Numbered from the stretch's first letter, positions 37,051 to 46,095 are shown. The stretch is 64,000 nt of DNA from Pontibacter sp. HSC-14F20 (GCF_019599265.1 NZ_JAHZTC010000003.1:62001-126000); one strand, 5' to 3'. The notes: generated by a model from the letters alone, not told the origin. Translations and numbers: made by a program.

Positions 37051-38175
37051 ATGGCACAGGAAACGAAAAATAATGAGGTAAAAAGACTTTTCAAGAAACT
37101 GCTGCTGCTCGTGCTGCCCTTTGTGCTATGGCCTATTATAGAGGCTGTTGTGTTGCCCATGAACTTCTTCACTTTCAGGATCTGGGAAACCATTTCCGTG
37201 AACAGTGTGCGCCTGATGTCAGGACCATTTTACCCGAAGATGCACCTGCACATGGAAGAAGAGGGCGAACTGGCCCCACGCACCCCTTATGCCGAGAAAA
37301 AACAGGTGGAATGGTATACCGACCCCTATGGCTACCGCAACCGCGACACAAAAGCAGAGGTACTCCTGATCGGAGACTCCAATATCACAGGTGCCAAACT
37401 CTCGCAGGAAGAAACGCTGGCCGAAGTGCTGGAAAAGCAGTTGGGGAAAGAAGTATACTCCTTTGCTCCCGCCACAGTCAACCGTTTTCTGGGCACCAAA
37501 CGTTTCGAGGAAAATCCGCCTGAGATGGTGGTAGTTTCGAGCATTGAGCGCCGTATACCTGAACTACCCGCCGTGGGCGCCACAGGTATAGGCAACAAGC
37601 TCCGCGACCGGACAGGCGCCATGATCAACTCGTCAAAGGTGCTGACCTGGCTGGCCGTAACAGCAGACCGCATTTCGAAACTCGCCTTCTACCACCGCAC
37701 ACTGGCCAATATTGAGCGGAAATTCGGCCGAAAAGAGTACATCAATTATCAAAATGAATTTTTTATGGAAGGCGAGTATGCAAACCGAACTTTTGCTGAC
37801 GAAGAAATAAAGCAGATTGCCAATGTGCTGGAAGGCTACAAACATGCGCTGGCAAAACGCGGTATACCTTTTGTTTTTATGCCTATCCCTAACAAAGAAA
37901 ACATTTACCACCAGTTGCTGCCATCTGCCCAAAAACCAGACTTTCTGCCCCGCCTGGTGACTGAACTCCGGCAAAGAAACATACAGGTGGTGGATATACA
38001 GGAAACGTTCGAGCACTTATACCTGAACGAGAAGAAAAAGCTGTATCCTGCCGATGATGGACATTGGAATAATACGGCGGTAGCAGCGGCGGCCCAGCTG
38101 CTGGCGCAACATTTGCGGCAAACAGCAGATAGCACAGAAAATAACACCCGACATCTGGTAAAGAAGTTGGAATGA
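37051..38175 (+). CDS. SGNH/AlgX-like O-acetyltransferase partner
   Basis: A 374-residue protein with an N-terminal transmembrane or signal-anchor segment (about 16-35). The rest is periplasmic. It shows LLIGDSN (Ser in a GDS block, about residue 110) and DDGHWN near 335, the spacing and motifs expected for the Ser and Asp-His of SGNH hydrolase-like acetyltransferases such as AlgJ/AlgX. It starts directly at the stop of the MBOAT gene (TAA-ATG). Predicted to transfer acetyl groups received from the MBOAT protein to the polymer. Confidence 0.78.
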   Translation: MAQETKNNEVKRLFKKLLLLVLPFVLWPIIEAVVLPMNFFTFRIWETISVNSVRLMSGPFYPKMHLHMEEEGELAPRTPYAEKKQVEWYTDPYGYRNRDTKAEVLLIGDSNITGAKLSQEETLAEVLEKQLGKEVYSFAPATVNRFLGTKRFEENPPEMVVVSSIERRIPELPAVGATGIGNKLRDRTGAMINSSKVLTWLAVTADRISKLAFYHRTLANIERKFGRKEYINYQNEFFMEGEYANRTFADEEIKQIANVLEGYKHALAKRGIPFVFMPIPNKENIYHQLLPSAQKPDFLPRLVTELRQRNIQVVDIQETFEHLYLNEKKKLYPADDGHWNNTAVAAAAQLLAQHLRQTADSTENNTRHLVKKLE

Positions 38176-38236
38176 TGCTGCAGCACAGCCAAAATTGGAT
38201 AACAAACGTATAGTAATTATTACTCACCATATATAT

Positions 38237-39478
38237 ATGAAACCTAAGGTATTCTACGATAAATCTACAAATCGCCTGAAAAAAATACTTGGGCGTATCA
38301 TCCCACATAACACCCGATTCAGACCTAACGGCGTTTGCCAGGTCAATACAAAAAGTGAGAATGGCTCTTCTCAGTCCGAAGTGAAGGTGCACAGCATCTA
38401 CCCTAACCTGACCACGCCGCTTGAGATTTCAGAACAACTATACCAGGCTTGCTCCGACTACTGGAAGCCGATGCGCAGCGTAACCACCGACTATGTGGTG
38501 GTAGAAGTACCCAACGGGCGTCTCTATACAGATAATGAAAGCAGCGTAGCGATAGTGTCGCAGCAGAACCGCATTGTTGAGAATGTGTCGCTCAGTCTGG
38601 TAAATGGCAAAGTCGTAAGTGCTTACAAGAACAACATCTTCACCCAAAGTTATTTTCAGGCGCCGACCCGCTTCAAAGGCACTGTCTTCAGTATGCTGAC
38701 TGGTGGCGCTGGGCTCAATAACATAGGCCACTGGTTTCTGGATGTGCTGCCGCGCCTGCACCTGCTCCGTGAAAGTGGTCTCTATGACGAAGTAGATTGG
38801 TTCCTGGTGCCCAACACGCGATACAGTTACCAAACCGAAACGCTGGAGTTGCTGGGTATACCTGCCGAAAAGATTATCACCTCGATGGAATACCATCACC
38901 TCACTGCCGATCGCGTTATCGCTTCCACGGCGCCGCGCGGTAACCATACCTTGGTGCCACGCTGGCTAGGTCAGTACATCCGCAACTCATTCCTGCCTTT
39001 GGTACAGCATGAAATCTTACCGGCATCGAAGCGGGTACCGTACCTGTACATTAGCCGCAGCGACTCGGCTATGCGCAATGTACTGAACGAAAAAGAGCTG
39101 CTGGAAGCGTTGGAACCCTATAATTTCAAGTCGATCGTTTCGAGTAAGTATAGTATTCTGGAGAAGATCAGGATGTTTTCACAGGCCAAAGTGGTGGTAT
39201 CGGCTACAGGTGCCGGACTGATCAGCATGTTCTTCTGCAAGCCGGGCACCAAGATCATCGAGATCTTCCATGAAGGGTTTGTGATAGAGCCTTTCTATGA
39301 CATTGCCACCAAAATAGACCTGGACTACGATTACATCATCTGCAAAGGCGACAAGCCGGTGCATAATGCAGACGAAGGCCAGCGCCAACACCTGCATGTA
39401 AATACAGACCAGGTAGTAGAGATACTGGAGAAGATGCGTGATAAAACAGAAAAGAAAACGAATGTAGAAGCGGTATAA
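38237..39478 (+). CDS. Glycosyltransferase family 61-like protein
   Basis: A 413-residue protein from the ATG at 38237; a TTG at 38195 is in frame upstream but gives an unlikely leader. It contains GGAGLNNIGHWFLDVLPRLH, YLYISRSDSAMR and KVVVSATGAGLISMFFCKPGTKIIEIF, the core of the DUF563/GT61 fold. Predicted to add a sugar in the repeat unit. Last plus-strand gene of the polysaccharide locus. Confidence 0.82.
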   Translation: MKPKVFYDKSTNRLKKILGRIIPHNTRFRPNGVCQVNTKSENGSSQSEVKVHSIYPNLTTPLEISEQLYQACSDYWKPMRSVTTDYVVVEVPNGRLYTDNESSVAIVSQQNRIVENVSLSLVNGKVVSAYKNNIFTQSYFQAPTRFKGTVFSMLTGGAGLNNIGHWFLDVLPRLHLLRESGLYDEVDWFLVPNTRYSYQTETLELLGIPAEKIITSMEYHHLTADRVIASTAPRGNHTLVPRWLGQYIRNSFLPLVQHEILPASKRVPYLYISRSDSAMRNVLNEKELLEALEPYNFKSIVSSKYSILEKIRMFSQAKVVVSATGAGLISMFFCKPGTKIIEIFHEGFVIEPFYDIATKIDLDYDYIICKGDKPVHNADEGQRQHLHVNTDQVVEILEKMRDKTEKKTNVEAV

Positions 39479-39495
39479 CGCCTGCTACCCAATAA

Positions 39496-39537
39496 AAAAT
39501 TGCCTCTGTGACCTAGGTTGCAGAGGCAATTTTGTTT
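39496..39537 (+). terminator. Terminator overlapping the end of the convergent gene
   Basis: AAAATTGCCTCTG (39496-39508) pairs with CAGAGGCAATTTT (39521-39533), 12-base loop, then GTTTTT. The stop codon of the minus-strand glycosyltransferase gene (39513-39515) lies in the loop, so its last codons are also the right arm of the terminator. Confidence 0.85.
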
Positions 39538-40703
39538 TTAGCCCGGATGGCGTCTTCATAAATAGAAAGCAGCATGCGGTAATTAGCTTCAGGCGTATAC
39601 CTGGCTTCGTAGCTTTTCCGGGCAGCAGCACCCAGTTTGGAGGCCAGTGCAGGATGCTGCAACAACAGCTGTACCTTTTCGGACAGTTCGGCGGCTCGGC
39701 CTGGACTATAGTGCAGCCCATTAACTCCATCCTCCACCAGCTGCTCTGCCCCGCCTATTTTGGCGGCGACTACAGGCGTACCGGTTGAGAAAGCCTCAAT
39801 GATAGTCATGCCGAAGGTTTCCATCCACTCCGACGAAAAAATCAATCCTCGGGCGCTTTTCAGCAGCTCCAGTACCTGTTCCCGGTTCTGAAATCCCAGG
39901 TAGTCTATACCTGCATGTGCCGCCGCATAAGCCTCTACCCGTTCCCGCAGCGGACCATCGCCTACCACTTTCAGGGGGAAGGTTTTCAATTCGTGTGCTT
40001 TCAGCAAAGTTTCTATACCTTTCTCTGGTGTCAGGCGGCCTACATACAGGAAAAAATCGTCCCGCTCGGCATGTCCTATGCCTATATCCTGGGTAAAATT
40101 CGGCTTAACGGCCAGTTGCTCTGGTTTGAGTTTGAGGGATGAATCACGGAACAGTTCAGCGGCTCCGGGCGTGAGGGCAATGAACTTAGCGACTTTACTT
40201 TTCCAGGTTCCCAGCACTTTGTGTATACCTGTGGTGAGCACCACAGAGGCTGTCTGCACGGCGGAGTCACGGTATACCTTCTGGCGAACGGCGTCTATTG
40301 GGAAGGTCTTATGCAGATTTTCCAGTTGAACTTTCCCGTTGTAATAGAGCAGAGCACTCGGGCAAACCAGGCGGTAGTTGTGCAGCGTCATCACGATGGG
40401 TACGTGCATGCGCTGGGCCACAGAAAACACGGACGGGGAAAGCAAGGGAAAGAAGTTGTGCACATGAATCACATCAGGTTGAAAAGCCCTAATCCGCTCC
40501 TCTACCACTTTTGCGCTACCCGAATTATACACTACGCCCAAAGCGGCTTTCAGCTTCTCAGAAAGGCTATTCATCTCTTTGTTTGAAAAGGTCAGCTTCT
40601 CTACCTGATGACCGTGTTGTTCCAGCAAAGCAGCCTCCGCATGAAAAACGGTATCCTCGCCTCCTGCCTGTTTGTAATAGTTATGTATGATAAGTATGCG
40701 CAT
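39513..40703 (-). CDS. Glycosyltransferase family 4
   Basis: A 396-residue GT-B transferase. The N-terminal motif is MRILIIHNYYKQAGGEDTVF, characteristic of a GT4 branch. The C-terminal domain has YVGRLTPEKGIETLLKAHEL, GDGPLRERVEAYA and the E-x7-E motif in SEWMETFGMTIIEAF. It transfers a sugar to the lipid-linked intermediate. It lies 94 bases beyond the oxidoreductase gene, separated from it by a hairpin. Its 3' end doubles as a terminator for the opposite strand. Confidence 0.9.
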   Translation of the reverse strand: MRILIIHNYYKQAGGEDTVFHAEAALLEQHGHQVEKLTFSNKEMNSLSEKLKAALGVVYNSGSAKVVEERIRAFQPDVIHVHNFFPLLSPSVFSVAQRMHVPIVMTLHNYRLVCPSALLYYNGKVQLENLHKTFPIDAVRQKVYRDSAVQTASVVLTTGIHKVLGTWKSKVAKFIALTPGAAELFRDSSLKLKPEQLAVKPNFTQDIGIGHAERDDFFLYVGRLTPEKGIETLLKAHELKTFPLKVVGDGPLRERVEAYAAAHAGIDYLGFQNREQVLELLKSARGLIFSSEWMETFGMTIIEAFSTGTPVVAAKIGGAEQLVEDGVNGLHYSPGRAAELSEKVQLLLQHPALASKLGAAARKSYEARYTPEANYRMLLSIYEDAIRAKNKIASAT

Positions 40704-40728
40704 GTATCATTATGTTGGCAGGTATACG

Positions 40729-40766
40729 AAATCCCGCCCGTGCCATACCTGACCAGAGCGGGATTT
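40729..40766 (-). terminator. Probable terminator of the CDP-sugar cassette
   Basis: AAATCCCGC (40729-40737) pairs with GCGGGATTT (40758-40766). The T run is short on the minus strand, so termination may be partial and allow read-through into the glycosyltransferase gene. Confidence 0.55.
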
Positions 40767-40797
40767 TGCCTGTTGGAGTATTTTAAACCTGACGTTT

Positions 40798-42144
40798 CTA
40801 AGCCAGTGCAGTTTTATTCTGTTCTTGGTCTTTAGCCTCTGCAAAAGCCGAAGCGAAGTACTGGCGCTGCTCCTCCCGCAGCTTGTCGATCGTCCGGCCT
40901 TCCGGCAAAATCACGTCGTCGTAGGTGAGCACTTGGTCTTTCGGGATGTCGCGCTTCAGCACACAGCCTTCGGCTATACCCATTGGCAGCAGATTTTCGT
41001 GGGCGGTCATGTCAGCGTTTTCGCACAAACCGTAGGTCATGTAGTGGCCGATACCATCGATGATCTCACCAGCTTTCAGATCCTTTTTAGCGGCAGTTAC
41101 TACTTCCACATACGGTCGATCCAGAGGCGTGAGGGCAGCATCGTTGAAAAGCACGGCTCTGGCGATGGTCAGTGGCACTTCGAGGTGACAGAGATGATAC
41201 GGGGTATAGAAACAATAGAGTGGCCCCTCTCCCATCTTATAATAGTTGAGGTAATGTTGTTGCCTAGGGTTATCCTGCGTAGCGAGCACAAACACGCCGC
41301 CAGCCGGCTCGGCTATACCTACCACGTAGTCCACAATGCCCGGTCCGTTGGTGAGTTCTTCCAACGGAAACAAGTTCACAGACTCCCGGATGTTAGCCCC
41401 TTGTGGTGCGTAAGGTCCCAGCATACCGCGTTTTGCCACGCGCATACCTGTTCCGTTCGCCACGATGGCCTGCTCAAATGAAATCTTGGTACCGTCGGCA
41501 AAGGAAGTTACCATAGCAGGATTCTGTCCCCAGCGTTTGGCAAAGCCTTCCTGGGTGGTCGGATTGCGGTAAGGGTCGTGCAGCCCTTTGATGTTGCCGC
41601 AAAGTACCGGTTTCATCCCGATGGACTTCACGTAGCGGTACAGGTTCATGATCACGCCAGGCTGGTCGCCGTCCACATTGGTGAACACGACGCCCGCTTT
41701 GTCGGCGTATACCTTTAGAATCGGACCAACTGTGCCATCCACTTCGGCATCCATCATGATGGTGTGCTTGCCGTTCCGGATGGCCTCCAGCGCCACCTGC
41801 GCTCCGAACTCCACGGCACCGGTTACTTCCAGAATAGCGTCTATACCTTCGGCGCGACACAAAATCATCGGGTCGTTGGTAATGCTATACCTGCCGTTCC
41901 GTATGTTTTCTTCCAGCGCCTCTTTCAAGTCGACTTCCTCCACTTCGGCTATACCTGCTTCGTTGTAAGTTTCGCGGGCACGTTCAATGGTTCGGTTTGA
42001 AATCGCCACCAGTTCCATACCCGGCACGTGGTTTTTGATTTGCAGCGCCACACCTTTGGCCATAAATCCGGCTCCTACCATCCCTACACGTACAGGTCTG
42101 CCCTCGGCTTCTCGTTTGGCTAATGCGGTATCTATAATGATCAT
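40798..42144 (-). CDS. NAD(P)-dependent oxidoreductase with SAF domain
   Basis: A 448-residue protein. The N-terminal Rossmann domain has RVGMVGAGFMAKGVA (about 20-34) and the homoserine-dehydrogenase-like EVTGAVEFG, TIMMDAEVDGTVG and NVDGDQPGV. The C-terminal part (about 350-430) resembles a SAF domain (KKDLKAGEIIDGIG, LKRDIPKDQVLTYDDV). It starts at ATG 42144 behind AAGAAGAA; an upstream TTG is rejected. Such proteins occur beside CDP-sugar genes, but I know of no assigned reaction. Here it may reduce the CDP-4-keto-6-deoxy sugar or attach a branch. Four-gene cassette with rfbC-like, rfbG and rfbF. Confidence 0.75.
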   Translation of the reverse strand: MIIIDTALAKREAEGRPVRVGMVGAGFMAKGVALQIKNHVPGMELVAISNRTIERARETYNEAGIAEVEEVDLKEALEENIRNGRYSITNDPMILCRAEGIDAILEVTGAVEFGAQVALEAIRNGKHTIMMDAEVDGTVGPILKVYADKAGVVFTNVDGDQPGVIMNLYRYVKSIGMKPVLCGNIKGLHDPYRNPTTQEGFAKRWGQNPAMVTSFADGTKISFEQAIVANGTGMRVAKRGMLGPYAPQGANIRESVNLFPLEELTNGPGIVDYVVGIAEPAGGVFVLATQDNPRQQHYLNYYKMGEGPLYCFYTPYHLCHLEVPLTIARAVLFNDAALTPLDRPYVEVVTAAKKDLKAGEIIDGIGHYMTYGLCENADMTAHENLLPMGIAEGCVLKRDIPKDQVLTYDDVILPEGRTIDKLREEQRQYFASAFAEAKDQEQNKTALA

Positions 42145-42270
42145 AGTTCTTCTTTTAAAATGCGCTTTTGTTAAAACGACTTCCTCGGTTTCGGACAAGA
42201 TCCAATTCAGCTCGAGGTATATAATCCTGTCGATTTTATGTCAAGTGCCCAATACCTGTAATCCACTCAC

Positions 42271-42822
42271 TTACAAAGCCGATCCCTCCTGCACAGCCTC
42301 CAGCAACGGATGGTTCTGGTCTTTCTCCGAGATCACCTGCGGCTCCACGGGCCACTGAATGTTAAAAGCCGGGTCGTTCCAGCGGTGACCGCGCTCTGCC
42401 CCTGCCGCATAAAAGGCCGTTACCTGGTACATCACGTCGGAATTATCTTCCAAGGTCAGGTAACCGTGTGCGAAACCTTCCGGCACGTAAAGCATGCGGT
42501 AGTTGTCAGCAGTCAGTTCCACGCCGATCCACTGCTTGTACGTTTCAGAGTCAGGACGCAGGTCCACGATTACATCGTAAATAGCGCCTCTGGTACAGCG
42601 CACGAGTTTGGTTTCGGCGTGTGGGGCCAGTTGCATGTGCATGCCACGTAAAGTGCCTTTCTTGTAGTTGTAACTCACATTCGCCTGCACCAGGTTGGTG
42701 TTGAGTCCGTGCTGCTCAAACTCATTCTGGCAATAAGCCCGTCCGAAAAAGCCACGCTCGTCCTCCAACTTTTTGATGTCGATAATGTAAGCGCCTTTTA
42801 GTTTGGTTTCTGTAAAGATCAT
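42271..42822 (-). CDS. rfbC: dTDP-4-dehydrorhamnose 3,5-epimerase family protein
   Basis: A 183-residue cupin-fold epimerase with the RmlC motifs: RGMHMQ (catalytic His), KLVRCTRGAIYDVIVDLR, YVPEGFAHGY and RWNDPAFNIQWP. It epimerises C3 and/or C5 of a 4-keto-6-deoxy nucleotide sugar. No dTDP-glucose genes (rfbA, rfbB, rfbD) are present; its neighbours make CDP-glucose derivatives. The true substrate is therefore probably a CDP-4-keto-6-deoxyhexose rather than the dTDP sugar. Family is certain, nucleotide specificity is inferred. Confidence 0.88.
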   Translation of the reverse strand: MIFTETKLKGAYIIDIKKLEDERGFFGRAYCQNEFEQHGLNTNLVQANVSYNYKKGTLRGMHMQLAPHAETKLVRCTRGAIYDVIVDLRPDSETYKQWIGVELTADNYRMLYVPEGFAHGYLTLEDNSDVMYQVTAFYAAGAERGHRWNDPAFNIQWPVEPQVISEKDQNHPLLEAVQEGSAL

Positions 42823-42860
42823 GTGTGTTTAAATCTCGCTGGTGTGCTTGATTATTAGAA

Positions 42861-42996
42861 ATTAAAAATTAGAAATGTTGTTGTCCCATACCTGTCATCC
42901 ATTCTATTTACATTAGCTTCTTTCAGGCAGAAGCGAAGGCTAACTAAACCAAGAAGGTGACAGCAAATCCTTAATTTTTAACTTCTAATTTTTAAT
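42861..42996. repeat. AT-rich inverted repeat between rfbC and rfbG
   Basis: ATTAAAAATTAGAA (42861-42874) is the exact reverse complement of TTCTAATTTTTAAT (42983-42996), 108 bases apart, and the right arm includes the rfbG stop codon at 42985. It could be a small repetitive element or a long-range mRNA stem. No copies elsewhere in the window were recognised. Confidence 0.5.
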
Positions 42997-44094
42997 TAAA
43001 AAGGCAGGTTGTTCTTCTCCCAGGTATTCGGAGATCTGCCCCATCGTAAATTCTTTGATATCGGTTATACCTTCGTGGTAGGTTTTGTACCAGGCAATGG
43101 TGCACTCAATGGCCTGCGCTGAGTTGTATTTCGGAGTCCAACCAAGTTCTACCAGCGCTTTACTGATGTCCAATTTGAGCAGACCGGCTTCGTGCGGCTG
43201 GTTTTTGAGCTCCGGCTTGTCGTAGCTACCTGACCCCCATACCTGTAAGGCTTTCTGTACTAGATCCTCCACTGGGCTGTTATCACCGGCCTGCGGACCA
43301 AAGTTCCAGGCGCCGCCAAAGGTTTTCGGATCTTCCGCCAGTTTAGCACCAAGCAAGAGGTAACCGCCCAGCGGCTCCAATACGTGCTGCCACGGACGCA
43401 CAGCATTGGGGTTGCGTACTGTTACCGGCTCTCCTACCCGCAGTGCCCGCACAATATCCGGTATAATCCGGTCCTTGGCCCAGTCGCCGCCGCCAATCAC
43501 GTTACCGGCACGGGTGCTGGCAATTGCTTTCTGGTGTTTGTCGTAGACCTCCGGATGGAAGAACGATCGGGTATAGGACGAGATCACCAGTTCCGCGCAG
43601 GCCTTGCTGGCGCTGTACGGGTCGTAGCCTCCCAGCTGGTCGGTTTCGCGGTACGGGTATACCCATTCCTTGTTCTCGTAGACCTTGTCTGTTGTGATCA
43701 GCACAACGGTGCAGGGCTTCTCCATTTTGCGCACCGCATCCAGCACATGGGCCGTACCGATGGCATTTACAGCAAAGGTCTCCGACGGAAATTCATAAGA
43801 AAGACGCACCAGCGGCTGCGCAGCCAAGTGGAATATAAAGTCCGGTTGAAAGCGCAATACTGCTTGTTCTACGGCTTCTTTGTCACGAATATCAGCGATT
43901 ACCGATTCGCACAAATTATCGCCGTCCATCAGGTAGTACAGGTCTTCTTCGGTTTCAGGTGCAAGGGCGTAGCCCATCACCTCAGCACCCAGGGAGTGCA
44001 GCATTTGCAACATCCAGGAGCCTTTGAAACCAGTGTGGCCTGTCAGAAAAACTTTTTTGTTTTGATAGGTTTGCTGCAGAAATTCTCTCTTCAT
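42985..44094 (-). CDS. rfbG: CDP-glucose 4,6-dehydratase
   Basis: A 369-residue short-chain dehydrogenase/reductase. It has TGHTGFKGSW (NAD-binding, about 18-27), FHLAAQPLVRLSYEFP, TTDKVYENKEW and YDPYSASKACAEL (YxxxK catalytic pair), then AGNVIGGGDWAKDRIIPD, all typical of RfbG. It converts CDP-glucose to CDP-4-keto-6-deoxyglucose, following the RfbF product. It is read between rfbF and rfbC with gaps of 78 and 162 bases, so probably in one operon. Confidence 0.94.
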   Translation of the reverse strand: MKREFLQQTYQNKKVFLTGHTGFKGSWMLQMLHSLGAEVMGYALAPETEEDLYYLMDGDNLCESVIADIRDKEAVEQAVLRFQPDFIFHLAAQPLVRLSYEFPSETFAVNAIGTAHVLDAVRKMEKPCTVVLITTDKVYENKEWVYPYRETDQLGGYDPYSASKACAELVISSYTRSFFHPEVYDKHQKAIASTRAGNVIGGGDWAKDRIIPDIVRALRVGEPVTVRNPNAVRPWQHVLEPLGGYLLLGAKLAEDPKTFGGAWNFGPQAGDNSPVEDLVQKALQVWGSGSYDKPELKNQPHEAGLLKLDISKALVELGWTPKYNSAQAIECTIAWYKTYHEGITDIKEFTMGQISEYLGEEQPAFLIKN

Positions 44095-44172
44095 CAGCTT
44101 ATGTTTCGCTAAAAGGTCAGGTATAGGATATGTTATACGCAGGCGCCATCATTCCGGTATACCTATTGCCGT

Positions 44173-44973
44173 TTAGGCATTTACAGGTTGGTTTTGAATT
44201 ACTTTATACCAGGGCGCCTTTCCTTGCTGGATCAGCTCTTCCAGGTAGTTTTTGTCACGCAGGGTATCCATTGGCTGCCAGAAGCCGGTGTGTTTGTAGG
44301 CTGACATTTCGCCTTCACGGGCCAGACGCTCCATCGGCTCACGCTCCCAGGTGGTGTGGTCACCGTCAATATAATCAATTACCGAAGGTTCCAGCACAAA
44401 GAAGCCACCGTTGATCCATGGTTGCTCGCCGCCTTCAGGTTTTTCCTGGAAGTGACGCACATGTGTGTCTTCTCCGGAAAGCGTGAAAACACCAAATCGG
44501 CCGGGCTGCTGCACTGCGGTAAGTGTGGCCTTGGTGCCCTGCTGCCTGTGAAACGCAATGGAAGCACTGATATCCACATCGCTCACACCGTCGCCATAAG
44601 TCAGGCAAAACGTCTCGTCGCCAATATAATCGCGTACGCGTCTCAGTCGGCCACCTGTCAAAGTGCCCTCCCCCGTGTCAACCAGCGTCACTTTCCAGGA
44701 TTCTGTCTTATTTTGGTGCACCTCCATGCTGTTGTTGTTCATGTCGAAGGTCACATCGGAGTTATAGAGGAAGTAGTTAGCGAAGTATTCTTTAATCATG
44801 TGGCCTTTGTAACCGCAGCAGATCACAAAATCGTTGATGCCGTGGGCCGAGTATATTTTCATGATATGCCAGAGAATGGGTTTTCCGCCGATTTCTACCA
44901 TGGGCTTCGGCCTGATGCCACTCTCTTCACTGATGCGGGTTCCGTATCCACCTGCCAGTATTACAGCTTTCAT
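44173..44973 (-). CDS. rfbF: Glucose-1-phosphate cytidylyltransferase
   Basis: A 266-residue nucleotidyltransferase that makes CDP-glucose from CTP and glucose 1-phosphate. It has the N-terminal [31 protein letters not shown] region (key parts LAGGYGTR and [10 protein letters not shown]), [22 protein letters not shown] and the C-terminal [15 protein letters not shown]. Length is normal. First gene of the CDP-sugar cassette; the pathway continues with rfbG. Confidence 0.95.
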   Translation of the reverse strand: MKAVILAGGYGTRISEESGIRPKPMVEIGGKPILWHIMKIYSAHGINDFVICCGYKGHMIKEYFANYFLYNSDVTFDMNNNSMEVHQNKTESWKVTLVDTGEGTLTGGRLRRVRDYIGDETFCLTYGDGVSDVDISASIAFHRQQGTKATLTAVQQPGRFGVFTLSGEDTHVRHFQEKPEGGEQPWINGGFFVLEPSVIDYIDGDHTTWEREPMERLAREGEMSAYKHTGFWQPMDTLRDKNYLEELIQQGKAPWYKVIQNQPVNA

Positions 44974-45212
44974 TAATTTCTAAGGGTTTGGGGTGAAGTT
45001 TATTTTAAATCTGTCTTCTATACGACAATTACTATATTTTGATTTTGATAATGCAGATTTTCCTGCAATTGTCTAGTCCTGCGGGATTTATACCTGAGTT
45101 TGGTCTTGTGATATCATATGCTTGTAAGTCACGATATGATTTTTGTTCTTATACCTGAAAAGCAACCGTAGGTTGTGTTACAAGGTATAGTTTAGGTATA
45201 GGAGCGGCACGA
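44974..45212. other. Intergenic region rich in GGTATA motifs
   Basis: Separates the rfb cassette from the WecB/initiating-transferase pair and must hold the rfbF promoter; no clear TAnnTTTG element was found. The end of the region is dense in the over-represented octamer: AGGTATAG near 45183 and 45194, and CTATACCT near 45232 in the adjoining terminator loop. Confidence 0.35.
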
Positions 45213-45254
45213 AAAAATGCGCTGCGGGCTTCTATACCTGCACAGCGCATTTTT
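45213..45254 (-). terminator. Rho-independent terminator
   Basis: AAAAATGCGCTG (45213-45224) pairs with CAGCGCATTTTT (45243-45254), 18-base loop, with a T run on the minus strand. It lies 4 bases after the WecB-type gene stop and ends the two-gene minus-strand unit. Confidence 0.85.
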
Positions 45255-45258
45255 GGAT

Positions 45259-46095
45259 TTACCCTACCGAGACGGTAGTGGCTTTGTTATGTTTGTTTTT
45301 GGGCCAGAGCATATCTTTCAGGGTCAGGTATACGAACGTGCTGTTGGTAACGAGATAGCGCTTCCAGAGTCGTTTCGGCTCTTGGTACAGGCGGTACGTC
45401 CACTCTAGCGACAGGTCTCGCGCCCATTTCGGCAGTCGTTTCTCCAGTCCGGCATAGGTCATGTAGGCTTGTCCTACTCCCAGCATACAGGCTTTTACGC
45501 GACCTTTATGCTCGGCCATCCAACGCTCTTGTTTCGGACAACCTAAAGCCACAAACACCAGATCGGCGCCTGCATCGTTTATCATATCCACAATCGACTG
45601 GTCTTCAGCTTCGGTCAGCTTGCGGAAGGGCGGTGAATAATGCCCCGCCACACGCAACGCTGGATGCTTTTCTTTTGCAGTTGCCACCACAGCTTCCAGC
45701 ACATCGTCTGTAGAGCCGTAGAAGAAAACCGACTTGCCTCTGGCAGCGGCCTCCTCGATCAGGCGCGGCATCAGGTCCATACCTGGCACGCGGTCCTGGG
45801 TGTGGCCATACTTCAGCTTTATCAGCTTCGAGAGCGGCCCACCATCCGGCGAAGCCACATCCGCCTCGTTGAGGATCTGGTTAAAGTCCGGGTTCTGGTG
45901 AGCCTCTACGAGCATGTGCACATTGGCAAAGCATACATAAGACGAATCCCGGTTATCAGTCATCCAGAAGACCTGCTCCACAAACTCATCGAAACGGCCA
46001 GTGGTGATGTAGGAATTAAGTAAGCGACGTTTCTGCTGCAAGGGTGCTGCCGCTCTGGGTAAGGTGCTAAGTTCAGTCATTTCCTTAGTAAGCAT
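45259..46095 (-). CDS. WecB/TagA/CpsF family glycosyltransferase (GT26)
   Basis: A 278-residue transferase with the GT26 motifs SPDGGPLSKLIKLKYG, RVPGMDLMPRL, SVFFYGSTDDVLE, LVFVALGCPKQERWMAE and GVGQAYMTYAG, and a basic C-terminal region for membrane association. Family members add the second sugar (often N-acetylmannosamine or similar) to the undecaprenyl-linked first sugar. The start overlaps the end of the initiating-transferase gene by 11 bases; ATG 46080 is an alternative. Context suggests that it acts second in repeat-unit assembly. Confidence 0.9.
   Translation of the reverse strand: MLTKEMTELSTLPRAAAPLQQKRRLLNSYITTGRFDEFVEQVFWMTDNRDSSYVCFANVHMLVEAHQNPDFNQILNEADVASPDGGPLSKLIKLKYGHTQDRVPGMDLMPRLIEEAAARGKSVFFYGSTDDVLEAVVATAKEKHPALRVAGHYSPPFRKLTEAEDQSIVDMINDAGADLVFVALGCPKQERWMAEHKGRVKACMLGVGQAYMTYAGLEKRLPKWARDLSLEWTYRLYQEPKRLWKRYLVTNSTFVYLTLKDMLWPKNKHNKATTVSVG

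Noticed and set aside
42145-42198. Upstream TTG start for the SAF-domain oxidoreductase
   Set aside because: ATG at 42144 has a purine-rich AAGAAGAA upstream and starts the conserved part; the extension is not domain-like.
43384-44112. Plus-strand frame of 242 codons
   Set aside because: Antisense to rfbG, whose motifs are complete.
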